Below, in pieces: positions 1 to 11,930 of a DNA stretch of 64,000 nt. The stretch covers positions 154,001-218,000 of the forward strand of contig JAUTXW010003391.1 in NCBI GenBank assembly GCA_030620095.1, given 5' to 3'. This DNA is from Kuschelorhynchus macadamiae (Eukaryota > Arthropoda > Insecta > Coleoptera > Curculionidae). The notes beneath the pieces were generated by a model. That model was given only the letters and a program-made list of their open reading frames with translations, searched no databases and was not told the DNA's origin. Made by a program: the position numbers and the translations under genes. Every line of letters begins with the position of its first letter. Positions within the stretch are counted from its first letter, which is position 1.

Positions 1-395
1 ATCTCGGAAACGGTAAGAGAGATAAAAAATTGTGTAAATTGGGGCAACACGGCAAAGTTGCGCTTTTATACCAATTACAATGCCATTCAGAAATTAAATA
101 AATTCCGAACACTTCTAGAGAAGACCTGTAAAATCTGTAATTTCAAAATTTGTATTTATTTTTTCTGACCTCATTTTCTGATTCTATTAGAAAGGGTAAA
201 TCATTTACTTTGAAATATGTGTATATTAAAGGCAGTTAAGCATAAAAAACAACTTTCAAAATTATGGTTTCTTCGGATTTCACCGGAAGTACCTATTCGG
301 AATTTCTTAATTTCTGAAAAACATTTTATTAAAAACTTAAATGCGCAACTTTGCCCCAATTTAAACATTTCCGTATCCCCTACTATTTCCGAGAT
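1..395. mobile_element. MITE with long terminal inverted repeats
   Basis: The first ~63 bases (ATCTCGGAAACGG..., containing TTGGGGCAA and AAAGTTGCGC) reappear as an imperfect reverse complement at about 345-395 (GCAACTTTGCCCCAA ... TTTCCGAGAT). The ~280 bp between the arms hold no credible gene; short reading frames there are overlapping and lack homology. The left end may extend past the window edge, so no target duplication can be checked. It lies just beyond the 3' end of the hAT transposase and may have inserted into that element. Superfamily not identified. Confidence 0.6.
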
Positions 396-479
396 CCTAA
401 CACGGTGCGCCTCGAATTTGTAACACATATACTTATAAATATGAAATATGGATGAAACACATAAAATAATTGCACTACA

Positions 480-2924
480 CTACAGTTATTAAAGTAAAAA
501 CTTTAAACTAAATTTAAAGGTCAGAAAAATCTTCAGAATCAGAATCTGAATCGGTTTCATGTACCGAAAATTCGTCTTCAGTAGCTGTAGTTTCTGATGT
601 GTCTTCAGTTAAATCGGTCTCTTTAGATGTTTCGATATTTAGTTGATTGTTAATAGCAGTAGAGGTTGTAGCGGTTCCTGTTATGTCTATCTTATTTTTC
701 TGAATTTGGGATTGAGTTATCAATTTGTTATTATGAGCTATGTACATTAACATGCCTGCTCGGTCTGTTGGCAGTCTATTTCGTTTTTTACTATGTATGA
801 ATGAATATGTGCTGAAACTGCGCTCTGTTGCAGCAGAAGATGATGGCAGACCTGATATGGCAACAGCTAAGTCTTTTAAATTGGTTCTGCTACACACCAG
901 CTAATACAGTCAACTGATTTAGCTGAGCGCCATATAAAGTCCATTGACCATTGTTCTGCTTTCGCACAATATTTTGTCAATTCCGCAAAAATTATGTCCT
1001 TTCTTTCAGTAAATTTGGGATGTTTGCTTAAAATGTTATCAATACACTGCATCGCCAGTATATGCTCCTCATTATTAAGGCTATCCTCGTTCAAAACGTC
1101 TTGCGAAACATTCGTTTTCTTCACGTTTGTTTGTTGCTAATAAGGGTACGCTTCCTATAAAACCCTATTCAATATCCTTAAATGCTTCAACCACTTGAGA
1201 TATTTTAAAAGTATTTCCTTCCAGTAATGTAATCCATTTAACAATGGGTTTTAGTACAATGGAAATTTGTTGCAATTTTACCCAAAAAATTTCGTCATCA
1301 AGACAATTTTGTTTAACATTTCTTGAAAACTTAATATTTTCTGTGACCATCAACACCTGTAAAGCTCCCTTGCATAAGATCAGACTATTTATGCAGTTAA
1401 GTATTGAACCCCATCTCGTTTTTACTGGAAGTTTTAGAGACAATATTTTTTCAGAGTTTTGTAATTGGATTTTATTGAATTGTGCAAGGGAAACGTGAGA
1501 ATTAGTAACTTCTTTTACAATTTCTTTACAGGAAGCTTCGGTATGTTTTAGAGAATTTAAGTTCATTATGTCAGATACTAACAAATTCAGTGTATGGGAA
1601 ATGCAAGAATATGTTTGGATGAAATTATATTTGTTTTCTACTAAAGATTTATCTTTTTTCATAGCAGCTGCGTTGTCACTAACGACTCCCATGAATTTTT
1701 CAGGGCCAACTTGTTTAATAATTTTAATTATCTCCTGGGAAATATACTCTGCTGTGTGGCGTTCCGTATCCGTAGAGAGAGTCTTGAACAATACCGGCTC
1801 GGGTGTAGACAATATAAAATTAATTATTGCCTGATTTCTGATGTTTGACCACCCATCACATTGGATTCCTATTGAAGATGCTTTAGCAACTTTTGACATA
1901 ACCTTGGCTTCGATATTCTTAAATTCATTATTTAGCAGCCTACTAGATAACTGAAAACGAGATGGCAACTTGTAAGATGGTCTAAGAGCTGTAAAAAACT
2001 GAATCCAGTTGGAGTTTTCTGTGAGTGCCAAAGGAGACCCAGAAGAATATATCGCCCTCGCAAGCAACTCGTCCAATTTTTTCTGAAAGAAGCGCTATTT
2101 AATATTACTTTAATTATCTTTTACAATCTAACCATACCTCTTCTCCAGCAGATTATCAATCCAAAAATCTATCCATAACAACTGTATTGGAATTGCGATT
2201 GCCATCTTTACATTCACTAATTTTTGAGGAATTATCACTCTCACTCATGTTTGTTGATGTTGAGGCAAGGGATGTAGTACTACTAGTACTTGCGAAAATT
2301 TCATCTTCTTCATTTTTATAAGTCTTGTCTTAAAAAATATAAGTAAAATTTGTAAATATTTAAAACAAAAATCTACCCTATTTCGTACTCTTACCTTTAA
2401 GTAACAATGGACTGAACTGCAACTGACTCTTTCTGAATTTGTTTCTAATAACAGAAGGACACTTGACGCTTTTAGTTAAATGTTCTGTTATTCCCGTTGC
2501 ATTTTTAGAATAAGTGGCATCACAAAAAATGCATTTAAACACCTTTTTATTATTTACTATTTTCATTTTAAAATATTCCCAAGCACCACACTTGTTTTTG
2601 GGCATTTTGTAATTTATTTTCACTATTCAACGGCCAAACAAAACGAACGGTCAGCTGTTTTCAACGTTTACACGGGCCATCGCCATCATCCAATATCAAT
2701 ACGATCGACGATCGAAAATAATCGTAAATCCGGAAGGAATACTATCAATTCTAAAAACATTTAAATCGGCGCATAGGCCGAAGTATCGATAAACTTGATG
2801 TTTTGGTAAAGTTGCGAATATTCGCGACCTAGAGAACGTTCGCGAACTTTATGAGCGAATATTTCCGAAATATTCGTAATATTCGGCAATGTTCGGATGG
2901 AAACATTCGCTACTCCCATCTCTA
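480..2924 (-). mobile_element. hAT (Ac-like) transposon, degenerate
   Basis: This segment contains all parts of a hAT transposase on the - strand. Its right end is placed at 2924, where the reverse strand reads TAGAGATGGGAGTAGCG, a hAT-type terminal inverted repeat start. The ~300 bp between the BED-finger exon and that end hold short palindromes built on AATATTCGC, like subterminal binding repeats. The matching left terminus is not visible; it may lie left of the window, with the MITE at 1-395 inserted between. No 8-bp target duplication could be confirmed. Confidence 0.7.
514..2623 (-). pseudogene. hAT transposase with BED finger, intron-containing, inactivated
   Basis: Reading leftwards: an N-terminal BED-type zinc finger (2623-2378; CIFC ... 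HLTKSVKC); a short linker exon at about 2332-2136, entered through an AG acceptor and left at GAAGAG|GTATGG; the catalytic core (2076-1165) with QCDGWS and VVSDNAAAM, which fit the first two acidic residues of the hAT DDE domain, plus SHTLNLL; then 1124-876; and the hAT dimerisation region (897-514) with SSSAATERSFS, which carries the last acidic residue. Splice borders AAAG|GTAAGAG near 2397 and TTTCAG|AAAAAA near 2085 are plausible. The linker exon has consecutive stops TGA TAA after DRFLD, and the catalytic and dimerisation parts are broken by a stop at 1165 and a frame change near 890. It therefore looks like a once spliced, now inactive transposase, not a domesticated gene. Confidence 0.85.
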
Positions 2925-5247
2925 CACGCTCGTACATAAACAATATAGTGTGATAAGTAATGCAAAATTATTCTAATAAATCCGTATATTTAACGTTTTA
3001 TTGGCTAGTTATGTTCACCGAATAAAAATGAACAAATGACAAAATGCCGATGTATCGGTAGATCGGAACTATCGATAGTTATCACTTATCAATATAACGA
3101 CAGTTATCGATAAATATCGATAATCTTTGATAACTATCCGATACAACAAACAACTTTAGCCAAACCAAACAATCCTCCTTCCTCTTAATTATATGTAGTA
3201 TAATAAGTATACATATTTGATAAATATTTGAATTTAAAAAAAAAACAATAAGGATTCCTTTACAAAAGTGATTATGTCTGAAATCATATCATAATTTACC
3301 AGGAATAAGGTATGTTGCTTCATTCTTTTCATGCCGTTTTGTTTCCAAACATTGACTGCCGCCCATCAGACATTCACTCTTATCTCGACTTAGAATCTTC
3401 CATTCTTGCGTAACTAGCTGGTGTTTCCTCCTTATCCTTGTAATATTATGATGTGTGACTATAGTCTTCTATTGTTAATTTAAACATATAAAGTTTGCTG
3501 TAATGTTGTAAATGAAATTGCTATAATTGGTAGTTAAATTTGGACATTAATGTTGCTTTTAATGCTCAAACGAGCGTAATATCGATATATAATGATAAAG
3601 TGCTGATGCACTTTTAACAAACGAAAGCTGAATAAGTATATTATTATGGTTATTATTTGAAGCTTAATACTGAGACTTAATAATAAGAAGTAACATTAAT
3701 GTTTAATATCTAAGAAAAACTATAACCTACATATATACGTGTATTTATAGCTATGTTTATGTATTCATTTTAAATACTCAAAAACTTAAACATATTTTTG
3801 ATGGACGAGTTGGCGCGTCAAGAAATTCGTTGTTTTCGCGAGGGTCAATGAATATACAGGATGTAAATTAATTAATGTCCAAAACTGTGAGAGCTGATTA
3901 TCTCGTAAAAATAGGAGAAAAAGTCATAAAAAAATAAGTTCTTGAAAAATCTATAAGGTATTATTTTTATCTTATTGCCACCATTTTAACCATCCTGAAC
4001 AAAGTCAAAATAATCATTATGTCGGTAACTTTTTGTTTTTTTTAATACCGGTTTTTCCCCAAACGGACCGTACAAAACAAAACTGCGACTTTTCAGAAAC
4101 TTTTTATGAACTCGAGTTTTTAGCAATTATTTATGTTTTGTTTTTCTTGTTCGGATCATAAGTTGTAACATCAAAAGGTTTGGGCGTGTTTTGGAACTCG
4201 GTGTGCTTAGTGAAACAGTTGCGTTTGTTTTAGTGTGGTATTTATTGAATTGACATTAATCATCTAAAACAAATCACCGATTTGTGCCTCTAGTGAGAAC
4301 TAGAGCTGCATTATGACTGATTATGTCACCGGATTAGGATTTGGTATCCGGTAGATCCGGCCCAAAATTCAAATATCCGGTTTAGCAGTATTTTTCCAAG
4401 TGTTTTTTTAATGATGAGAAAACGAAACTTATAGAAATAATATATTAGTAATTAATAAAATGCAGATTATTATAACAAAATATTTTGTTTTTTGGCGGAA
4501 AAGACTCGTGAATTAACTTGGACAGTGGAGATTTAATTTTGGTCGAAATTCCCTTAAAATGTAAGCTGCCGGGTGTTTTCAAAAAATGTTAATCTGCCCC
4601 CAATAAATAATAATCTGGAATTCATAAAAGTAGCTAATACGAGTACGAAGTATTTGTTGTTAATAATGTAATTAAGCAGCAGATTTTAGGGTAAAACGTT
4701 TGGAAAGGTTCAGAAATAAAACACAGTGTTGACGCGGTTAAATCATTTATTCAAGTAACTAACCTGAAAAAGAGGGATAGTGATATAGTTATGACACATA
4801 GTACTAATCAATAAACATATGTCGCCATACGGTCAAAAAAATATATGGTGAACTTTTGGTATATATTAATTACACTCCTTCACAAATATTAAACGAAACA
4901 AAAAAAAACATTAAACCTAAACATTTTACAAAGTTGGAATTCTTAACATTTTGTAACGGTTTGGTTAAGATATTGGCTACTATTTCATCAGTTGGCAAAT
5001 TTGCTGAGTTAATCATTATTTTCAGATAATACATAAAGTTTTACACAAAAAACAGAACATTTTAAGTCATTTGAATAAGTAGGTTTTTGCGTTGTTTTTG
5101 TAAACATTTTGTACCAAAGTCTTACCAGTTAATCCGTATGTTACAGTTGATGTTATGTGGTAAATTTGTAATCAGTTCCCCTAAGTAGTTTTTTACATTG
5201 ATTGTTCAAACACGTATTAAGCCCCCGTTTTGTTTCGCCATACTGGA
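2925..5247. other. Intergenic; cluster of TATCGATA-type palindromes at 3045-3130
   Basis: No convincing reading frame or transposon protein is visible. At 3045-3130 the palindrome core ATCGATA occurs several times (CTATCGATAG, TTATCGATAA, ATATCGATAA), with one more at about 2782. The rest is AT-rich single-copy-looking DNA. A stretch at 4300-4400 (TCCGGTTTAGC and similar CCGG-bearing words) looks like eroded repeat but was not assigned. Confidence 0.4.
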
Positions 5248-5255
5248 CTACTACT

Positions 5256-6262
5256 CAGTGTTGCCAATAGCAAGTCATTAAATTATACAATGACTGGATC
5301 CAAATGATACGATTTTATACAGCCGTCCCTAGACCCTTGTGGTAGAAGAAGGGAGGGGACTGCTGTTTTGTATTTAATAGGGGTGTGCAAAATACTAGTA
5401 TCCGATTCTTTGTACTCAATACTTTCAAATATTGGTAGTATCACTTTACTGAAAAAGTGTCAGATAGTCAGACACTACCGCGTATTACGTGGTTGCATAA
5501 AAACTTTATGTAATAGTATTAAATTATTTGTGAACGTATTTTTATCTAAAGCAAATAGTTTCTGACAGCAGAAGTAGGCTAAAAGGCACTGCCAGAGAAC
5601 TAATTTTTTTAAATGCCAATGATATTTACTAAACTTTAAAAATCCATCTTAATTTGTATTAAAAACTTTATTATTTTTATTTTTATTACCTAAATAAATG
5701 GAAGTAGCTTTGTAGATAAAATTAGATATTTTTATATGTTTTGTTACCTATTTTATTGTAATTTTTTATAAAGTTATGTATGACTGAATAAGTAATATAT
5801 AAATGTTAGTACACATATACATATACCGATTTGATTTTCTGTTTTTCATTTATTCAATTCAATTATTCGTTTCTTACAATCACAATGGTCACAAAAATCC
5901 ACCATTTATTTACTGATATTGTAATCAACGAGCTCTCCTAATCTTAATCATAGAAGTATTGAATATCAATACCATCAGATATCTAAAAGGTATCAATTGC
6001 ACATCACTACAAGTTCAGTTTAGCGTGTCGACACGACAAAACTCGTGAATCGACAAGTCATACATAAAATGCAACCATCAAGACGGCTGTGGCTCAATGT
6101 TGACAATTCCTCGCAGTATTTGAATTTTGATACGAATAATGCGGAATCTACCTTTAACCAATATATACGATTTTATACGAATTGTATTAGGGTTAGAAAA
6201 TTATACACAGAAAGGTTAAAAGATGCGAAAATCGTGTAATTATACACCGATTGGCAACACTG
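5256..6262. mobile_element. Non-autonomous hAT element with 8-bp target duplication
   Basis: The element starts CAGTGTTGCCAAT and ends ATTGGCAACACTG, a 13-bp perfect terminal inverted repeat of the hAT CAGTG type. It is flanked by identical 8-bp sequences CTACTACT at 5248-5255 and 6263-6270, the length expected for hAT insertion. Related words recur inside both ends (TACGATTTTATAC near 5309 and 6167). No transposase is encoded, so it would have moved using proteins from a related element. The flanking CTA runs could by chance look like a duplication, but the exact fit with the TIR borders makes the call fairly secure. Confidence 0.8.
5378..6009. mobile_element. Nested hAT-like MITE
   Basis: Inside the preceding element, 5378 begins TAGGGGTGTGCAA and the reverse strand from 6009 begins TAGTGATGTGCAA, a typical hAT-like terminal pair with two or three mismatches. 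The interior is AT-rich with no transposase. The flanking 8-mers do not match (GTATTTAA and CAAGTTCA), so either the boundaries are off by a few bases or the duplication has decayed. Confidence 0.5.
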
Positions 6263-6270
6263 CTACTACT

Positions 6271-8700
6271 ATCCCAATATCACACTTATTTCATCCCCAT
6301 GTGATCCTTAATTATTGACCAAAATTTGAAGTTTTTTAGCTATGCCGCGAACAAACAAACAGACGAGTCAACAGAAAAAAAAATCTGTGGGTGATTTTTT
6401 CACTATTACAATATTTCCTTCGTAAAAGAAAGAAAATGTAGACTTAAGAAAATCATGAATGTAAAATTATGTTTAAATGTATTCGTAGGTAAATCAGTAT
6501 AGAAAATATTTGTACATATCAGAAGCAAAAACTCTCACATGTTTTATAGTTATCCATTAAATAGTCATATCTCTTGACATTGACTTATTTTTTTAGTTTT
6601 AATTTTATGCATATAGTTGTGCAAAATATAAGCAATCTCCTGTGTGCTCAAGAACCCAAGCGGTGCGGTGTCTATAGCAGTATTGTTTTATATTAATAAC
6701 CGTTTAAAAAACGTTGCTTAATTACATTTTGACGGTTAAGTAGCAGAACTAGTATATTTAATTGTGTTTGCCTAATTTTCGTCATCGGAACAATTAATGT
6801 CGTACCTAATACAAATAAAGACTATATAAAGATGTTTTGTTATATTCTGTTTTTTTATTTGATTAGATTTGTTCAGTAGAGTGACAGACCATACCAGAAA
6901 CATATAAATACACAATGGGGGCGATTTAAAGTATTTGACTCTGTTTAGTTCCATACATAGAGATATAGTAATATAATCAGATACAAATCGTGTTCTGTTT
7001 TATTTCCTCGGATAAAAGGAAATATTAATTGCGAAGTTCCAGTAGAGATATAGTAATATAATCAGATACAAATCGCGTTCTGTTTTATTTCCCCGGATAA
7101 AAGGAAATATTAATTGCGAAGTTCCAGTTAAATTTCTTTACAGGTTGGTTTTAAAGAAAGATAACACAATTTGTATATATACGGTGTCTTTCTTAATAAT
7201 TCGTCACCCCTCATTATTGGCTTAGCTTTACGCACTGGCTAGCCGACCGCTGGTGCCGGAGGAAGTGCTGACTGATATAAAAAAGACCGTCCCCAGGCAA
7301 CATAATCCTTTTATTTATTTGCAAGCCGCCAACATGTAAATTACTTTTTGACTGATTGAAATATGGATTTAAAATGCCGCCAGTTAACTGCATTTTCTAT
7401 TTACAAAATCAAATACCGGGGAAACATTTAACCTAAGCTTACTTCTTTCATGTCCATTTATTGACCTGTAGTATTAAACTGTGAATTGTTATTACTGAGT
7501 GATCTAGTATTTAATATTATGGTTGGATGAAAATATACAGTGGTATAAACGTTAAAATATGAAAAAAAAAATTAAAATATGAAATTGGAACATACATTTG
7601 AAACTTGTGCAGACTTTCTGGAAACCCTCGATAAACATTCCAATTAAGAATTTGTATATTCTTGAAAAAAGAATTGCCAAAACGAGTATATGCTGAAATC
7701 GGATATTTCCTGTAACCTATATAAATGTTTCCTTAACAATGCGAAGGGGGGACAAAACATCTATATGTAATTTTAAGCTGCTAATGTCCACGAAAAAAGA
7801 GTAGACTGAAAGACCGAGATAATACAGTCATCAGTTTGAGCGCAACACGTAAAAAATGCTAAGAAAAGGTTAACAAAGACCGGTTATGCTTCGAATAGAT
7901 AGAACACAATACAAAGTTTGGATCCATTTAGGTATTTTATTTTACATTGGCTGGATCGTCTATTCGGAGTATAATTGTCTTTGCTATTACGTATCTTTTT
8001 TTATCTCTGTGATCATAATCATGATGATCTTACTATGAACGAAACAATAGAAATGTATGCAGTTAAATTGCGGCAGTAATTATGGTTTTCAGAAAAATAT
8101 ACCAGCGAACGTAGACCTTACCTATGTTATGGAGAATGTCTCAAAAAAGCATACCCAACATGCATTTTTTTTAATAGAACACGATGTATATATTATATGT
8201 TCATCAAATGGGTATCTTGTTGCTAATTATAATTATACAAGATTTTGTACTTTTTTCTTTAGACCCCTCATAATTTTGAGAAAAACCCTTCCATAAGACG
8301 CAATATATTTCCAATTGACAAGACTGTGCAGTAGAACGTTCTTCATCCCTCTCTAGTCTCTAACATATGCATTATGAAACTACTATGAAGTATTGTTGAA
8401 GAAGGTTGAGAAAATTTTTTATATGATTAAGGTCGATTTATACGTATCAGTGCTGACACAGTTCGATGAAAAATATATCTTTATGCTTATGAAGCAACAC
8501 TGACGGCTCACTCTGCTGGCGTGTATAAATTTTGTCTAAACAATAATAATTATTACAAAAATTATTTCCTATTATTATCCCACCATAAAAGGACATTATT
8601 TTCGTTCAGTGTGACTTTAAATAATCTTCCTTAATAACATTAGAAAGAATCTACCCAATTGAAATTTTTGTGAAACATTAAGAGTTGTATATCCCTCATA
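6271..8700. other. Intergenic, AT-rich, no gene recognised
   Basis: No protein family was recognised on either strand. The only clear structure is the short tandem duplication at 6958-7127. Reading frames near 6772-6954 and 8057-8296 have no recognisable domain and no codon pattern that stands out. Confidence 0.4.
6958..7127. repeat. Two-copy 85-bp tandem duplication
   Basis: The unit starting TAGAGATATAGTAATATAAT and ending TGCGAAGTTCCAG occurs twice in a row, 6958-7042 and 7043-7127. The copies differ at two positions (ATCGTG/ATCGCG and TTCCTCGG/TTCCCCGG), so the duplication is recent. No coding content. Confidence 0.9.
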
Positions 8701-8878
8701 TATATATATATATATGTAAATATTTTTTTGGTTGTTTTAATTTTCTTGATTTAAGATTATTGGAAAAACTTGACACATATGCTTTAAATCATATATTTGT
8801 CAAAATACATAATGAAGTCCGATAATATTTCGACTACAATTCGGTCTTTTTCAATTCTAAAATGGATAAGGACGTAGA

Positions 8879-9379
8879 ATTTTAATTTGATATGTATACA
8901 TGTAATTATTTTTATTTTATTTTTTTTATATATTTTTTATTATTACCTTAGAACGTAAATTATTAAAAAACGTACATTTTTTTGGTAGTATTCTTTATGT
9001 GTACTTTGGTCTTTTTCTTAATTTTTAAAGTGGAAAGAGATCAAACATAAATTATTCTTTTATAAAACCATTATTTCTATCTTACCTTAAAACGTAAAAT
9101 TATTTAAAAGGGTGTGCCACATTTTCACGTACATACATGCAATTAGAACATATGTGTACGTGAAAATGTGGCAATTTGTACCTTTTTAAATAATTTTACG
9201 TTTTGAGGTAAGATAGAAATAATAGTTTTTAAAAAAATTAAGAAAAAGACCAATGTACACATAAAGAATACCCCAAAAAAAATTATATATTTTTTAATAA
9301 TTTACGTCTTAAGGTAATAATAATAAAAAATATAAAAAAAAATAAAATATAATTAAATGTATAAATATCAAATTAAAAT
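8879..9379. repeat. ~500-bp foldback palindrome
   Basis: Reading outwards from about 9140, nearly every block of the left half returns inverted in the right half: ATTTTAATTTGATA (8879) with TATCAAATTAAAAT (ends 9379); CTTTATGTGTAC with GTACACATAAAG; TATCTTACC with GGTAAGATA; and the innermost TGCCACATTTTCACGTACA (9115-9133) with its exact reverse complement at 9155-9173. The arms are ~230 bp with a ~20-bp loop. This is either a non-autonomous foldback MITE or a subterminal structure of the host element. Confidence 0.85.
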
Positions 9380-9632
9380 ATATTTACTCAACCTTTAAAC
9401 AGATAAGGAGAAAAAGAGCGGTGTCGCATTTTACATCATTATTTTCAAATGCTATGTAGGGAGAAATCGAGGAGTATCCGACCTAAAACGTAATAATCCG
9501 GGAATATCCAGTCAGAACTGGTTATTTCCTCTTAAGTACTCTAATAATAATAATCCTGCAGTCATTTTCTCTTTTTCTGTAGTAAATGTGATAAGCAGCA
9601 CGTTGTGGCATTGTTTGTGTTTTTATACGAAA

Positions 9633-11540
9633 ATGGCTGACGATTCTACAAATAAAAAACTAGTTAGAATGTACGAAGTTGCACAAAAATTACGTTTACA
9701 GTCACATGAATTTGGAACGTTTTGCGAGTGTAAAAGACTGAAATGCGTAGAAAAAGTGAATCAGAGTAATAGACAAGCTATCTTGAATTATTTCAACGCT
9801 CTGGAGTCAAACAATGAGCAAAATTTTTGTTTGTGATCTCTTATATCTGTAACTACAATACAACGGCGAAGATCAAGGGCACCAGAAAATTTAGCTAAGT
9901 ATCATAACAGTAGTTATAAGTATCGGGTAAGAATTAAAACAGAAAACATTGTTAAAGAAGTAGAAGTATGTGTAAAATTTTTTAAGGCAGTACATGGAAT
10001 TTCTAAAAGTAAAGTTGAATACCTACAGAGGTCTTTAAAAAAGTTTTGTGTTGCTCCAAAAGATAAGCGTGGATGAAAAAATTACAAAAAAAATGAACAG
10101 CGATATTATTGAATGTATTAAATCGCACATTGCTTCGTTCAAGACAAGGCAAAGTCATTACAGCCTAAAAATTAAAAAAAGTGAATGAAAGAAAAGATGA
10201 ACTTAACATTAAAAAGATGTACAGGATGTTTCACGAACTTTATCCAAATCAAAAAGTGTGCTATCAATCTTATAGGAAGATCTTTAGGAAGAAATTTAAT
10301 GTTGGATTTGGATATCCTAGATCCGATACTTGCAGTCAGTGCGATCAATTTTCGGTAAAAATAAAAGCTGCTGAGAAAAGTTCTACCTGTGGTAGTGCTG
10401 AAGTTAAAAAGCTCAATGTTGAAAATGAGCTACACTTACGAAAGGCGCAAGCTTTTTATGATCGAAAAACAGCTGCCCGCGGGAGAGAAGAAGAATTTGT
10501 AGCAATAGCGATGGACTACCAAAAGAACATTTCCCTTCCGACCATCTCTACGAATGATGTTTATTACAAGCGTCAACTCTCCATGTTTACCTTTAATATT
10601 CACGTCCTTTCCAATGCCCAATCCAATTTTTATACATATCCTGAGTACATGGCAAAAAAAGGAGCTGATGAAGTGTGTTCATTCCTTTTTGATTTTTGTA
10701 TGAATCATTTGCCCAGAGAAGTGAATAACTTACACATTTTTTGGGATGCTGCAGGAGGGCAAAATAAGAACCACACTCTTGTGCGATTTACTACATGCTA
10801 AACGTTATAAGAAGTTTTAATTCAATACAGGTGACATATCCGGTTCGCGGTCACTCGTATTTAGACTGCGACAAGAACATGGGACTAATTAATACAAAAT
10901 TGAGAATGGAGTCTTAACCTCTAGAGTAAAACCAGAACCATTTACAGTAGTGTCGGTATATCAGAGCTATGTTAAGAAGTGGACTTTTTCTCGACAAAAT
11001 ATGCAACAAAATGTCGGTTTCCAATTCAAAAAATGAGAGAGTTTAGGGTCATCAATGGGCATGTACAACTTATAATTTAATAATATTATAATTATTACAT
11101 CGTAACTCATACAACGGGCCAATGTTGGAATCTCCCCTTCTCTCTGTACAGCAGTGTAACAGAATTACTTCCAGTGAAATCACCTCAAGCAGCAGAAACT
11201 TTGAATTTGAATTGCCTCCCCAGTCCTATTTTGAACTAATTTCTATAGATACTAAAAAATACAAAAATCTCATGTGTCTATTAAAATTTTACAAGTGTGA
11301 TGAAGTTAAACAACTTTATGCCAGTCTTCCTCATGCTGAAAAATCAAGTCAAAAACGTACAAGGAAAGATGTCGATCTAGCAAGTCCTTCTAACGAACAA
11401 TAACAAGTTAGTTCCAGGGAAAAAAGAAGACCCGTAAAATATCGTAAAGCTACATCTAAGAAGACTGTCACCAAGAAATCAACTGATCGGAATTATATTC
11501 AAACAGGTAAAAACAAAACAGTAAAAAAATATGAATTCTA
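9633..11540 (+). pseudogene. Broken DUF7869-type gene, transposon-associated
   Basis: Homologous blocks lie in several frames. An ATG at 9633 opens MADDSTNKK, and the first frame stops at 9836. The reading resumes near 9858 (RRSRAPENLAKYH, HGISKSKVEYLQRSL) and stops at about 10074. The best-preserved part is 10181-10801, with YPNQKVCYQSYRKIF, FGYPRSDTCSQCDQF (a CxxC pair) and WDAAGGQNKNHTLVRF. Further decayed blocks follow near 10835 (VRGHSYLDCDKNMG) and 10930-11540. This order, and the GGQNKN and VRGHSY motifs, match a protein family very common in insect genomes that I believe is annotated as DUF7869. Conserved acidic residues suggest a nuclease/transposase-like fold, but that is inference. 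At least three frame changes or stops make it inactive. TIRs on both sides support a transposon origin. Confidence 0.7.
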
Positions 11541-11930
11541 ATGTTTTCTTTGTTACGGGTATATACGATCGACTGGACAGTCATGGTTTTTAACTAAAAT
11601 AGTCAGACGTTACCTCAATAACTACTGTTATTTTTTGCTATAAGTTTAACTTTTGTTTTCATAGATAATGTACGTTGTTTTTTAATAAATTTAAGTGGTT
11701 CTTAAAAACCAAAATCTTTTATTACCCTTAAAGAAATTATTGTGGCGTTTTTATTCCAGAAATTGAATTTACTCTAATATTTGTTGCATGGACATTCCCT
11801 GTTTTCACCGTTAATATGTGTCAAGTTTTTGCAATGCAATAAATCAAGAAAATTAAAACAAAAATATATTTGTATCAAGTTGGTCAAAGAAAATTAAACC
11901 AATAAAAATTTTATATATACATATATATGA

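Larger units (their letters stand above)
8700..11930 (+). mobile_element. TIR element carrying a DUF7869-type gene
   Basis: About 74 bp at 8707-8780 (containing TTTTAATTTTCTTGATTTAA and ACTTGACACATAT) reappears as an imperfect reverse complement from 11814 (ATATGTGTCAAG ... AAATCAAGAAAATTAAAAC). Part of the right repeat is repeated again out to about 11928 (AAAGAAAATTAAACC). Both outer ends run into short TA runs. Between the arms lie a foldback (8879-9379) and a broken gene on the + strand. The arrangement is that of a class II DNA transposon of about 3.2 kb. I could not assign it to a named superfamily, and its precise ends and target duplication are obscured by the TA runs. Confidence 0.6.

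Noticed and set aside
2761..2943. 60-residue frame on the minus strand
   Set aside because: Falls in the palindromic subterminal region and TIR of the hAT element; no homology.
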